DNA of 64,000 bases from Gordionus sp. m RMFG-2023. Its lineage: Eukaryota > Nematomorpha > Gordioida > Chordodea > Parachordodidae. Below, in pieces: positions 1-11,083 of this stretch (its first letter is position 1; every line of letters starts with the position of its first letter). The stretch is from positions 45,175,561 to 45,239,560 of the forward strand of contig NC_088775.1 of NCBI RefSeq assembly GCF_954871325.1, given 5' to 3'. The notes under the pieces were generated by a model. That model did no database searches. It worked only from the letters and a program-made list of their open reading frames with translations, and was not told the DNA's origin. Made by a program: the position numbers and the translations under genes.

Positions 1-370
1 TATTCCTATGATATTGATACTGAAATAAATTTAATTAGTGAATTCGAATTGTGGTATAAATATTTACTACGTTTAGCTATTTTACCTGAGCATGCTATTG
101 ATGCGCTCAATCGGTGTAGAAAAACCTTGGCTCAAATTCCTAATATTTTGAAGTTGTTTTATATTCTACCATGTTTGCCTATTATAACAGGTACGAATGT
201 AAGGACTTTCCAACTTAAGAAGGTTGAAAACATACTTATGAAGTACTACTTCCGAATCTCGGCTAAATGGGTTAGCTCTGTTAAATATCCACAGAGATTT
301 GGTTCCAACGACAAACAAAATTCTTGATAAATTGGCAACATTCTCACGAAAATTAAAAATCACATTATAA
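1..370 (+). pseudogene. hAT transposase C-terminal dimerisation domain, frameshifted
   Basis: Frame 1 is open from the first base and reads ELWYKYLLRLAILPEHAIDA, then PNILKLFYILPCLPI and TNVRTF. This is the end of a hAT transposase of the ZMYM1 / '52 kDa repressor of the inhibitor of protein kinase' type, whose usual form is PNI..LL.ILATLP..T.TNERTFS.LKRLKTYLR. Homology then continues in another frame from about 254: ESRLNGLALLNIHRDLVP, ending FSRKLKITL with a TAA at 368-370. So there is one frameshift between about 230 and 254, and the ERTFS motif is decayed (NVRTFQ). The close relative at 62642-63999 aligns along the whole stretch. It cannot be functional as it stands. Confidence 0.85.
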
Positions 371-463
371 TTATAGTATTTAATAGAAAACTTTGTATAA
401 TACTGTATTTGATAAGAAGTTTAAAAAAACTTGTTTTTTAAATTATTTTCTAGTCAAATTTTA

Positions 464-686
464 TAGTTTTGTTAAACGCCTCGTTTTGAACCGATTTTTA
501 AAAACGGCTAACTCAATTATTTATCCAGGAAAATATTATGCAAGCCTGAAAATTTTGCTCATAGAAGAAGCAAAGGTCTAGACATATAGTATAGAAATTT
601 CGAGGCTTAGTTAATATTTTTCTGACGAAAATATTGAGTTAGCCGTTTTTAAAAATCGGCTCAAAACGAGCCGTTTAACAACATTA
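464..686. mobile_element. MITE family M1, copy 1 (hAT type)
   Basis: Starts TAGTTTTGTTAAACG and ends GTTTAACAACATTA. Each arm contains CCGATTTTTAAAAACGGCTAA or its complement, so the 223-bp element is close to a palindrome at its ends. Flanks AAATTTTA (456-463) and ATATTTTA (687-694) are an 8-bp duplication with one mismatch. Five other copies are in the window. There is no coding capacity. Confidence 0.85.
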
Positions 687-974
687 ATATTTTATACACA
701 CTACTATTAATATTTTCAATAAAAAAATTATATTATACTAATATTGTATGAGAATTTAAGTTAAGGGTAGCTTTAAAGCAAATTTTATAAAAAAATGACA
801 TTAAAATTTATTTCAACTTTACATTTAAAATACTTTATTAAATATAATATACCTAACTAAAAATAATAAAAAAATAGGCTTGTAATATCCATTAGCACGA
901 ATTAGTAAATAATAGTTACAAATATAAATATAATTATTATTAAATTATGAATAATTTAATGGAATAGCTAAAAC

Positions 975-1092
975 ATAAGACAAGGCCGAAGGCCGGGGGC
1001 AAGCTGGCCGAAGGCCAGATAAGGGGGGTTTGGGGGCGAAGCCCCCAAAAAATTTTTTCCCACCCCATAAGAAAATCCTGGATACGCCACTG
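975..1092. repeat. GC-rich subterminal block and right end of the hAT element
   Basis: GGCCGAAGGCC occurs twice, and GGGGGCGAAGCCCCC forms a perfect hairpin, all just inside the terminal inverted repeat. The element at 61899 has the related GGGACGAAGCCCCCAAAC in the same place, so the hairpin belongs to the family's terminus. Confidence 0.7.
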
Positions 1093-1582
1093 GAAAGGTT
1101 AGAACTAAAATGATACTAAATCAGACTAATATCCTCGATTATATATACTTTTCTATAATATTCGTCAAATCAAGAAAGGTTAGAACTAAAATGATACTAA
1201 ATCTTTATTAAATAATAAGATAAAAACATAATTAAAATAAATTAATATAAATTAAAATTAAAAATTAAAGATTAAATTAAGTTCGTAAAATCATAATTTA
1301 ATCCCTTATTCAAAATTATAACATTATCAAATTAACAAAATTATAAAAGTAAAAATAATAAAAAAAAATAAAATATAAAATACAACAAAGTTAATAATTA
1401 TAAAAGATCATTTTGTATGGTAAAAATTGGCCTTTTTATACTTTTTCAATCTTCTTTATAACTAATATTCATAACTATTCAAATATAATATTTTTATCAC
1501 GCGTTATAATAATAAATCTAAAAGAATTCTTTATGCAAATTAAATATAAAGTACAAATTTAACTAATCTAAAATTTACAACA
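1093..1582 (-). repeat. 3' LTR of the non-autonomous LTR element
   Basis: Matches 2638-3141 from the shared GAAAGGTTAGAACTAAAATG through CTAAAATTTACAACA. The left edge is cut by the hAT end at 1092. An 80-bp segment beginning GAAAGGTTAGAAC is present twice in tandem here (1093 and about 1171), unlike the other LTR. Confidence 0.7.
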
Positions 1583-2637
1583 CCTCCCTACTTAAATTAG
1601 ACCCAACATTCCGCGAATAATCAATCTTCTTTCGATCTCGACTTATTCTTCTTAATCTTTGCTGTCTTCTAAGTTCTAACGAAGGCTGACTCTTGTCTGT
1701 ATTCTTAGTTTCGAACGACCGTTTGTATCCGATTGTTGCTTGAAATTTTTAAATTCTATCTTCTGTCGCTTGTCACCCTGTGCAACGATCAGCTTTTTAT
1801 CTCTGTAGGCCACTGACGAACTTGATACACGCCTGTCTTCCACTATCCACGATTGATGAACGATTATCGATGACATCCAGTTTCTTTTTCATCTCTTGTT
1901 TTTTGCTAGTCTGTCTTAATTTTTTTACAATTTATCGTAGCTTGTTTTCTATCATTCTCTTGTAATCCACGATTAGCTCTTTATCTCGATAAACAATAGA
2001 TTGGTCTGCGATAAACGATTGTTTTCACGAATTCTTGTTCCTATGATTGTCGATTTCCGTATCTTAGACTAAAGTCTCGGTAATAATTGGCTATATTGGT
2101 CAACGATTAACGATTGTAGCATAACGTCTTGACCACTGTTCTTAGTCGCTTGTCCAGATATCCACGTTGTCTTAAGATCTCTTATACAATTTCTTGTATC
2201 TTTTGATCCATAATAAAAAAATCCGATCTCTAATTGAGCTCGATTGCGGCATAAATTTTCTAATGACGAAAAGCCGTTTCTCTTTATGAAGATTTTGGTT
2301 AATCAACAACCTGATATTTTGCTAAATATTATCAACTTAAATAACAGTTAACCGTATATCTTTAATAAAAATTTATAACGAATTTCTTTTAGCTGCATCG
2401 ATCACTTGTACGTATAACGATCTCTTGTGACGAATTCCTTTTAATTAAACGACTAATTCTACTCGTTTTTGAATTACGACCATTGATATTGACACCATGT
2501 TTCATTGACCTAATTCTTTGTCTTTATGTCGATCGTCATTTCATACATCCCCTTCCCTCTTTATTTAGAATCTCCTTTCAGAGTTAATTAGACTGAATTA
2601 TTGTAAAGGGCCGGTCTCCTCTGCTCTCCAACACCAA

Positions 2638-3141
2638 TGTAACATTTCGAAGAATTTAGAAGGATTGGTTGATATAACCGTTGTCAAATAAAGAAAGGTT
2701 AGAACTAAAATGATACTAAATCTTTATTAAATCATAAGATAAAAACATAATCAAAATAAATTAATATAAATTAAAATTAAAAATTAAAGATTAAAGATTA
2801 AAAAAAATTAAGTTCGTAAAATCATGATTTAATCCTTTATTCAAAATTATAACATTATCAAATTAATAAAAGTAAAAATAATAAAAAAGATTAATCAAAA
2901 AAAATAAAAATAAAATATAAAAAAGTTAATAATTATAAAAGATCCTCAAAAATGGTAAAAATTGGAGTTTTTATACTCTTTTTCAATCTTCTTTATAACT
3001 AATATTCATAACTTAAATTATTTTCAGTTCTCACTATTCAAATATAATATTTTTATCACGCGTTATAATAATAAATCTAAAAGAATTCTTTATGCAAATT
3101 AAATATAAAGTACAAATTTAACTAATCTAAAATTTACAACA
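2638..3141 (-). repeat. 5' LTR of the non-autonomous LTR element
   Basis: 504 bp, TG...CA on the minus strand, followed on that strand by the candidate primer-binding site. The right flank (CCTTTATCAAG) continues as hAT transposase coding sequence. Confidence 0.7.
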
Positions 3142-3144
3142 CCT

Positions 3145-4270
3145 TTATCAAGATCTTTTCTCAAACTGGAAATAAGTTCTAGCATTCTTCCTTTGTTGAC
3201 CTCTAATTTGATCCAGGGCCAATCCAATTTAAATAGCGGGAGAATTATTGTTGATAGTATATATTAAACTTTATAGATGTGTTTGAATCTATTGAAAATA
3301 AAAGATAATCAAAATATAAATTATAAGCAATATTTGAACTGTATACCTTTTATCTATGCCTTCCAGGTGAATTATAAGCGGCTTACAAAACTTGAAATTA
3401 TTCAAAGCTATTTATTTAAGTTTTAAATAATAGTTATCGTGGGAGTGAGATATCCCAAATGCATTTTTTCTTCGCTCTCTAAAATTAAAAGAGCCATAAT
3501 AATCGTTCCATAACCTATAAAGACATATATATCATATTTCTTAATTAACAGCCATATAATATTCACCCATGAACGCCTTGTCGTTATCTGAAAATCTCTA
3601 TAATTAAGATTTATCACAAGATTCGTCAAATTTTTGGCAATATACCTTAATAAGACTATCTATTAATTTCATGGAGTAATAAAAAGAGTTCCATCTTGTT
3701 ATTAGTTTAAATGGACATCGTTATCTGCCTTTTCAATAGCAACAGGAATAATGCTTAGGTAAGTATGCAATACTATCATTAGTATTTTGATTTTCAAATA
3801 GATCAAATAATGGCTGAAAAACTATTTCATAATCCGATTCCTCTCCTTGTTCATATACTCTAATAAATTTTTAATAAATATATTATAATTTTTTTTCATG
3901 AAAGCTTTTATATAATTTCTAGCATTGTCGGTAATGCATTTAGTCACTTTATTTTATATTTATATGTGGTAAAAATTTCAAAGATTATTTTTGCTGGATA
4001 ATCATATGTGTGTTTTGGGTTTAGCCTTTTAAAAGCTAAGCAGGCTGAAACCTCTCAAGAGTGTCTGGATGTAGCCAGTATACCGTCAGCCCTAAATAAA
4101 GGCTTAAAATACAATATTATCTATCTATAAAATATATATTTTATACCGATGATAAGCTGACCAAGAATCCACAGTTTTACAGACAATTTTTTGAATACAC
4201 AATAAATCCACTAATTTGTTTGCCATGGTGTCATATGCTTTATAAATCTTTAATACGTGGGTAGGCCTAG
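3145..4270 (-). pseudogene. hAT transposase body, decayed
   Basis: Minus-strand fragments in several frames follow the order of a hAT transposase. CKTVDSWSAYHRYK corresponds to the usual TADCWS.hnRSY. Then come AFKRLNPKHTYDYPAKII (the HTYD motif), TDNARNYIKAF (TDNA.N..KA), TRWNSFYYSMKLIDSLIK (TRWNS) and MHLGYLTPTI. Stops and frameshifts separate them, so the gene is dead. The right end of the LTR element cuts the sequence after a short LRKDLDKG segment, so the C-terminal dimerisation domain is missing. Assignment to hAT is firm from motif order; the exact clade is not resolved. Confidence 0.75.
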
Positions 4271-5369
4271 ACATTACATTAGTTGGCTGCAATTTTTTGA
4301 TAATATTAATACATGCAATGCTTTATACAATTAAAAATGGTTGTAATTCTTCAATTACAAAATTAAAAACTCTGATTGTGCTATTTTTATCTTTGATGTA
4401 GATTGATTCTACACCTCAATGAGTGTGAGTTGATTGTCTTTAATTTTTTAATATTACTATTCAAATGTTCATTGATCTCTTTCATTTTGGAGGAATGTAT
4501 AGTCTATAATTTTTTAATTATAATATTATTAATTCCTGATTTTTCTATAAAGATAACAACTTTTTCAATAATTGAAAATAAATCTTTAAAAAATTTAAAT
4601 GCATTTTTTAATCCTCACTAAGTTTATTGTCAAGGAAAACATTAAAAATTGAAATTATGATTGCCAAAGATAATTTCTCAATTGCTTATCTTTTTCAGAA
4701 TTATCATTTAAAAAGGAATAAGGAAAAACATCTAGGTTCAGTACTGTAAAACAATATTGCTTCAGAGGTTTATTCCATATATATATTTATTTTAAAATAC
4801 AAATTTATTTGCACAAAGTATTTTAAATCACTATTTTTAAATAAATTTATTAACAATTTGAATTTAAACCAATTATCTCAGACAGCGCATATCTATTGAT
4901 ATATGCAGATCTAACTGCATTGCCATCCACGGCTCTCTTTCTTGTCCTCCCACCCAACATACAACTTACTATACTAATTTTTTTTTTATTATACAGTTTT
5001 TTATATAGATTTTAATTTACGAATAGTTTACATGATATTTTTATTAAACTAACTTAATACATAAAAAAAAAATAGCAATACTAAACAAGAAATAGAAGAT
5101 ATTGTTTAAACCCAATATAATATTTTGAACCAATACCAATATTTTTTTAATCCTGTGTTTTTAATGTTGGTTCCCAGCCCTATAATATAGTATAATTTAA
5201 TTGCTTATATTTTAATTTCATGATTAATTTTCAAAATATTATGAAGGAATACTTCTATTAATGGTTAATTTATAATAACCATGATTTAATATTCTATTAT
5301 TAAAGTAATGTTTAAAATAATAATATATTAATTTATCTTTTTATCTTTATATGCTTTTTTAAGTTTGAA

Positions 5370-5535
5370 CTGCTGGACATTGAGGTTGAAATATTTACTT
5401 GTGACATAATTTACATATACAAAGTGTAGATTTTATATCCTTTATTTTCCTTATTGATGTAAAATATCTTTCAAAGGCCAGGGAAGGGTTAAATCATCTT
5501 CATCTGAATAAGAAGAACAATGGACATAATATTCT
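5370..5535 (-). pseudogene. BED zinc-finger remnant of hAT 'Y'
   Basis: The minus strand reads SSYSDEDDLTLPWPLKDILH and then, across broken frames, a LCICKLCHK-like cysteine pair and a SSSSNLKKH-like helix region. The copy at 51240-51445 reads more clearly (KSTLCKCKLYP...NLKKHLK). A BED finger is the normal N-terminal DNA-binding domain of such hAT transposases. Confidence 0.6.
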
Positions 5536-5666
5536 TAAAATAAATTATAAAATAGAATAATAATATTATTATTAACATTTACTTTGAATTTTTGAATATT
5601 AATTAGATTAACATTCGACCTAAAATTTAACAACGAGTAGTTAAAATCAAAATGAAGGAATGGTGG

Positions 5667-5953
5667 TGTTGTAGTATTATGTGTATTTAAATTATTATTA
5701 CAATGATGTCAAAGATATATTGAATTTTTATATGAAAAAGAAATGATGTCAAAGATATATTGTATTTTTATATGAAAAAGAAATGATGTTAAGGATATAT
5801 TGTATTTTTATATGAAAAAGAAATGAGGTCAAAGATATAAGATTTTTGTTATGAAATATAGATTATATAAATAAAATTGTCAGTAGTATATAGTTGAATT
5901 AACTGAATCTATAATAATTAACTAGTCTAATAAGTTATAAGAAGACGACAAAA
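5667..5953 (+). repeat. 5' LTR of Gypsy 1
   Basis: Shares with 10531-10815 the segment from TGTGTATTTAAATTATTATT to AAGAAGACGACAAAA. It contains about four tandem copies of a 40-46-bp unit (GATGTCAAAGATATATTG followed by TATATGAAAAAGAAA), where the other LTR has two. The left edge is set by the GGTGG duplication; the right edge is approximate because no canonical CA end is visible. Confidence 0.7.
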
Positions 5954-6226
5954 GTGATGCCGTTTAATTTTTATTCAACCAACGGACAAGATATCTGGGT
6001 AAGAGTGGACGCAGTGTACTAATAAAATATACAATCACGGTGAAAAATAAAAAATTCTTAAAAATAAAAGGGTAAAAAATTTTTGGAATATATAAAATGA
6101 TGTGCATTTATATAATTTTGATATTATTAATTATATTAGGTTTAATATATTATCTAACTTTTAGCATTAAAATATTTATAATAAAAGTTTTAATAAATTT
6201 TTTATAAATTTGTGGATAAAGAATAA

Positions 6227-7228
6227 ATGTTTAATTTTAAAAGAAGTATAAAAACTCATAAGTATGTGGAAATGGTTCCACAAAGAAATAATTGTATTAT
6301 AGCGGTAGTAGTGATATGTTTATGGATAATTGGTATTATGTTACATCGGAAAAAAATAAAAAGAGATATAGAAAGAGATATAATAAAAATTATGGAGGAA
6401 ATTGAAATGAAAAATAATGAAATTGAAAAAGGAAAAAATGAAAGGGAAGTAAAAAACGTTAATGAAAATGAAAGAATTAAGGAAGAGATGTTAAATTTAA
6501 AGGATGAAATATGGAAAATGTTAAATGAAAATATGATAGAAGGAATGAGGAAAAGTATCAATATTATTAGATCTGGAGAGGAACGAAAAGATATTGATAA
6601 TAAAAGAGAAATAGAGATTAAAGATGAAAATGGAATGAGAGATAGTAAACGAAATAATTATAGTCATGGAGGAAATTGTGAGAGAAGGTATGATGAAAGG
6701 GATTTCAAAAGAGATGATCGAAGAAATGATAAGGAATACGAGCATTTTAAAGAGTATAATACGTCAATGAACTTGCAAAGAAATGAAAAGGAAAATTGGG
6801 AAAAAGAAAATTTTTTCCAAAATAGATTTAATCGTCCAAAGATAAATATGCAAAATGTAAGATGTTATTCATGTGGAGAATTTGGGCATATAAGTAGAAA
6901 TTGTGTTCAGAACGGTGCAATGTTTAACAAGCAACCGATTAAATGTAATAGATGTGGAGGAGTTGGACATAGTAGTGAAAAATGTTATGTTCCGACGTAT
7001 TGTATTATGGGAAATTATCAAAGAATATTTCAATGTGAAAAATGTGGAAAAATGGGACATGCTAAAGAGAATTGTTATGTAAGAGAACCGATAAATGGGG
7101 AAGCATTTCCGGCAGTGAAATATATAGCACCGGCATCTAACGTAAGAATGATACAAAATAGTGATATTTTGAAAGAAGGTAAAGATAAAATTGTTTTAAG
7201 TGCAGGAAGGAAGGACATCGTGCTATAG
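6227..7228 (+). pseudogene. gag: gag of Gypsy 1, three CCHC zinc knuckles
   Basis: A 333-residue open frame. Residues about 22-41 are strongly hydrophobic (CIIAVVVICLWIIGIML), followed by a long Lys/Glu/Asn-rich, probably coiled-coil stretch. Three CCHC knuckles lie near residues 212-290: CYSCGEFGHISRNC, CNRCGGVGHSSEKC and CEKCGKMGHAKENC. Such knuckles bind the element's RNA. A classical capsid domain is not evident by eye. The N-terminal hydrophobic segment is unusual for Gag, and the related element at 16562-17538 also begins with one. The frame looks whole, but the element around it is a fossil. Confidence 0.8.
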
Positions 7229-7263
7229 AATGTCGAGAGAGGTGACTAAGCGAAAATAATAAA

Positions 7264-7820
7264 ATGGAGGTTATTACATTAAAGAATGAAATGAAATTTC
7301 GTGTGAGTGGAGATATAGAAGTTAAAAGAAATTTAGTAGATAAAAGAAATGTAAATTTGGTAAATGGTGAAATTATAAAAAATTATAGAATTCCTATTTT
7401 AAAATTAGAGGACAAAAGTGAGAAGGATAAATGTCCTCGTGTAGAAGTAGTTGTAGGAAGTAGAGAGATATCTTACTATTGGATACAGGTGCTGCGATAT
7501 CGATTGTAAGTTATGAAAATTATTGTGAATATTGGCCAGAAGAGAATATAATTAAAGAAGAGATGAGAGTTAAACAGTTTGACGGATCGGAAATAAAGGT
7601 TTTAGGAAAAATTGAAGCACCGTTTGTGATAAATGATATAGTTAATTATTTAAATTTATGGGTTGTTGATAAAAAAGTGGAAACGATTATGGGGTGGGAA
7701 TGGATTGTTAAGATTGGTCCATTAAATAATTTTTGGGGTATTTTTCAAATGAAATTAAACGAGATGAAATGGTTGAAGTTCAGAACGTTGAAATCGAAAA
7801 TCGAGAATTATGTGATATAA
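7264..7820 (+). pseudogene. Protease region of Gypsy 1
   Basis: Carries the retropepsin active-site signature DTGAAISIVS with VKQFDGSEIKVLGK and IMGWEWI downstream. It resembles the protease of Gypsy 2 (FDTGASISLMS, VRQFDGSEVAVVGK). It lies between gag and the reverse transcriptase, as usual. Confidence 0.75.
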
Positions 7821-8199
7821 AAAATAAAATCATTGGAAATGGTGTGATGGGTGATCGGAAAAGTGAATTTGAAAAAGAAAATATGTCTCAAACGCGGATA
7901 GTTCCAGTTAAAAAACGAAAGGTAAGATATACTGAGTTGTCGCAAAGTGTTAATATTATGAAAAATGACAATCCTAGAGAGGTAAAAAAAAGAAATACCT
8001 TGTAGAAAATGTATTAATGAGCGAAATAATGATGAAATAAAAATAGTCACGAAAACAGAAGAAATAGAGGAGAAAATTATTAGTCAATAAATGTATAAGG
8101 AACTGGATAATTAAAAGAAAGATATACCAGTGTTACAGAATTTCCCGGCGAAATTTATAAGAAAAAAAGAGGAAAAAGAGATTAATGGAGGGGAAAGAA

Positions 8200-9650
8200 G
8201 GAACAATTGTCGAGTTTGGAAAATTGGAGGCTTGCAGTGGCAGTTTTAATGAATAGTTATAGTGAAATTTTTGAAGAGAAATTAGGATGTTTAGTGGATT
8301 ATGAAGTTGATATCCGTTTAAAAGAAGGTTTAGTACCTCAGTATTGTCCGGTGCGAAGAGTTTCATTTGAATGGAGGGCGGAAATGGAAAAAGAATTGGA
8401 AAACTGGGTGAGAGATGGAATTATTTGTCCTATTGGTTACAGTGAATGGGCAACTCCGTTGGTTCCTGTTAAAAAGGCCAATGGAAAATTGAGGTTATGT
8501 GCAGATTTTAGGGTGACCTTGAATCCTTGGGTGGTAGAGGTGAAATATCCGTTACCGCGAATAGAAGAAATTTTGGGCAGTTTGAAAGGGGGAAAATATT
8601 TTTCCAAGATTGATTTTTCGTGTGCATATTTGCAATCACCTATGGCAAAAACGACTAGGAAATTGTTGACGATTACGACATTCAAGGGCTGTTTACGTTT
8701 TGTCGATAACCATTTGGGTTAAGTGTATCAGCCCCTATTTTTCAACGGACAATGGCTGCTGTTTTCCAAGGTTTAGAGGGTGTTTTTTATTATATGGATG
8801 ATGTTTTGGTTGTAGGAATAACGATGAAACAACATGATGATAGGCTAGAAGAAGTATTTATTAGAATTTGAAATAAAGGATTAAAGGCGAGTCGTGAAAA
8901 GAGTGTGTTGGGAGTAACTGAAGTAAAGTATTTGGGTCATAGGATTAATGGAATGGAGGTAAAACCGTTAGATAAGAATTTGTTGAGTATTGCGAATTTG
9001 AACAGGCCGACCAGTAAAGTAGAGGTCCAGCCATTTATAGGAATGGTAAATTATTACCATCGGTTTATATCGAGTTTTGCGGAAATAGCTGCGCCTTTAT
9101 ATGAATTATTAAGGAAAGGGGTACATTTTGAATGGAAAGATGAACAAGAGATTGCGTTCAGAACGTTAAAGTAGAGAATTGGGAAAGAGCCCATTCTAGT
9201 GTGTTTTAATAGTGATCTGGAAGTAGTTTTGGCTGTAGATGCATGTAATAGAGGAGTAGGTGGGGCGATGTTGCATTTGATAGATGGAATGGAAAGACCT
9301 GTCTTATTTTTCTCGAGTGTGTTTCGAGAGGTAGAAAAGCGATATTCAGTGATAGAACAGGAGACTTTAGCTGTGATTTTTGGATTAACGAAATGTCGCG
9401 AATACCTTATAGGTAGGAAGTTTATTATTTTTACAGATCATAAGCCGTTGATCCATTTATTCAAGAAAGATAACAAAGAGTTGATGTTATCGCCTCGACT
9501 TCAGCGATGTTTATTGTTAGTAGGAAGTTTTGATTTGGATTTTAAATATCGAAGGGGAAAAGAGAACCAGTTACCTGATATTTTGTCAAGGTTAGGTGCG
9601 GGCGAAAGTTTGAATGAATCGGTGATTTTGAAAATTGATAATCGGTAAGA
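8200..9650 (+). pseudogene. pol: Reverse transcriptase and RNase H region of Gypsy 1
   Basis: Recognisable RT landmarks: WATPLVPVKKANGKLRLCAD, YFSKIDFSCAYLQ and the catalytic YMDDV box. Connection and RNase H follow: VNYYHRFI, VLAVDACNRGVGGAMLHLID, KRYSVIEQETLAVIFGL and FTDHKPLIHLF. These are standard Ty3/Gypsy motifs in the standard order. The region is broken in several places and is treated as a fossil. Confidence 0.85.
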
Positions 9651-9759
9651 ATGTCTTGTACGTACGGTAATGAGAAGTATAAAGGGTAGCCCAACGACAT
9701 AGGAAGATATACAAAGGTTTACAAGGAAAGATAGAGAATTACCGGTAGTTAAATTATGT

Positions 9760-10545
9760 CTAATGGGAAAAAGATCATGGAAAGATGATGATAAATGTTT
9801 CAAAAATATTGAAACAGAATTAACTCTAGTGGACGATTGTATTATGAGGGGACCCCGAGCTGTTATACCCCGGAAATTGAGGGAAAAAGTTTTGAATGTT
9901 ATACGTGCGGGTCATCAAGGAGTTACTAGTATGAAACAATGGGGAAGAGAGTACGTATGGTGGCCGAAAATGAACGAGGATATTGATAAAAGGATAAAAA
10001 TAGTACATGGCCAAAAGTTGTAGAACCAGGAGAGAGGGTTCATGTTGATTTTTTCGAATATGAAGGAAAAAAGTATATATTAAGTGTAGATGCGTTCTCC
10101 AAATGGGTAGAATTTGAAGAAATTCATGGGTTGACGGCGAATATTGTGATTAAACATTTAAAAAAAGTATGGTCAAAGTTTGGTATTCCGAAAACTGTGG
10201 TATCGGATGGTGGACCAGCTTTTATCGGGGAAGAATTCAAGAGATTCTATGAAAAGACGGGTGTATATCATGTGTTAACGCCACCGTATCATCCCAGTTC
10301 CAATGGACAGGCGGAGCGGATGGTAGCGACGGTTAAAGGATGGTTGAAGAAAACCAAAAGTGGAAAAGGAGAAATGTGGGTGAAGCATTTGTATTATAAT
10401 AATGCGATGGGTAATGATGGTTTGTCTCCGGCAGAAAAAATGATAGGCCGGAAGGTAAGAATGTTTTTGGATATGTTAGTATCTTGTAAAACGAATGTAA
10501 TTGTGGAGGATATTGATAGAAGGGAATTTATGTGTATTTAAATTA
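9760..10545 (+). pseudogene. Integrase region of Gypsy 1
   Basis: The HHCC-type N-terminal part is represented by GHQGVTSMKQWGREYVWWP. The DDE core shows VDAFSKWVE, VSDGGPAFIGEEFKRF and the invariant PYHPSSNGQAERMV with its catalytic Glu. The 3' LTR follows within a few bases of the recognisable coding part. Confidence 0.8.
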
Positions 10546-10815
10546 TTATTACAATGATGTCAAAGATATTTTGTATTTTTATATGAAAAAGAAATGAGGT
10601 CAAAGATATATTTGTATTTTATTTAAAAAAAATAATAATGTTTATATATGTGTAATTTTTAATTAATGTTTTTTTTCCCTTCGAAAATAGTTTTTAAAAA
10701 GAAAAAATTTTTTTGTTATGAAATATAGATTATATAAATAAAATTGCCAGTAGTATAGAATTAACCGAATCTATAATAATTAACTAGTCTAATAAGTTAT
10801 AAGAAGACGACAAAA
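10531..10815 (+). repeat. 3' LTR of Gypsy 1
   Basis: Begins TGTGTATTTAAATT and ends GACGACAAAA before GGTGG. It has fewer of the 40-46-bp tandem units than the 5' LTR, plus an A/T-rich insert-like stretch around 10620-10720. Confidence 0.7.
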
Positions 10816-11083
10816 GGTGGTTGATATGAATTAAAAAACTGGACTTAAATTATTTATATTAAAAAATAAATAAAAGTAATTTTATAGTATAATAAAATAT
10901 GTTTTTCATTTTTTTTAAAAATATTTTTTAAGTAAAAATTTAAAGTAACGAGTAACGTTTTGCGTTACCTCTACTCAAAAAAAATAAATGCGTTATATTA
11001 CTCGTTACCTCTAGAAAAAGGTAGGTTCTTTTTCTTTAAAAAAGGTAACGACGTTACTTTTTTGACATTACTTTACAGCACTT

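Larger units (their letters stand above)
1..1092 (+). mobile_element. hAT DNA transposon (ZMYM1-like), 3' part only
   Basis: The element enters from outside the window and ends at 1092 with CACTG. Read on the minus strand, this terminus is CAGTGGCGTATCCAGGATTT, the same type of end as the element starting at 61899 (CAGTGGAGGAGCCAG). It holds the C-terminal end of a hAT transposase (1-370), a small MITE (464-686), an A+T-rich tail and a GC-rich subterminal block (about 975-1060). It is placed against the LTR element that follows, in whose left LTR it seems inserted. The left end and the target-site duplication lie outside the window, so the insertion cannot be proved here. Confidence 0.8.
1093..3141 (-). 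mobile_element. Non-autonomous LTR element (LARD/TRIM-like), minus strand
   Basis: Two direct copies of a roughly 0.5-kb A+T-rich sequence (ending at 1582, and 2638-3141) enclose 1,055 bp with no recognisable gag or pol. On the minus strand the right copy begins TGTTGTAAAT and ends ATGTTACA (TG...CA). It is followed by a possible primer-binding site TTGGTGTTGG. The purine run GTAGGGAGG directly precedes the left copy, as expected for a polypurine tract. The LTRs are similar apart from short indels, so the insertion is not ancient. It lies within the decayed hAT transposase to its right. It looks like a fossil without protein-coding parts. Confidence 0.75.
5667..10815 (+). mobile_element. Gypsy-type LTR retrotransposon 1, fossil
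   Basis: Order: 5' LTR, gag with three CCHC knuckles, protease, reverse transcriptase, RNase H, integrase, 3' LTR, all on the plus strand. Integrase after RNase H makes this Ty3/Gypsy order. GGTGG lies on both sides (5662-5666 and 10816-10820), and the related hAT at 50955-53012 shows the site without this insertion. gag is one open frame; pol is broken in several places (of the order of half a dozen). It closely resembles Gypsy 2 (11680-22681), for example HRINGMEVKPLDKNL against HRINGIEVKPLDKNL, so they are one lineage. No env-like gene is seen. Confidence 0.85.
3142..11083 (-). mobile_element. BED-type hAT transposon 'Y', interrupted by a Gypsy element
   Basis: The 5' end is at 11083 on the minus strand, where the plus strand reads ACGTTACTTTTTTGACATTA then ACAGCACTT. 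It matches the left end of the element at 50955 in reverse. From there leftwards come a subterminal GTAACG-rich block, the Gypsy insertion (5667-10815 with GGTGG on both sides), a BED zinc-finger remnant (about 5370-5535), a non-coding stretch shared with 52310-52500, and the transposase body (3145-4270). The remaining 3' end is lost or hidden behind the LTR element at 1093-3141. The segment 4270-5370 otherwise shows only A+T-rich sequence. Confidence 0.7.

Noticed and set aside
5700-5840. CRISPR-like array
   Set aside because: The 40-46-bp repeats are directly adjacent without spacers and recur in the other LTR of a Gypsy element in a eukaryotic genome.
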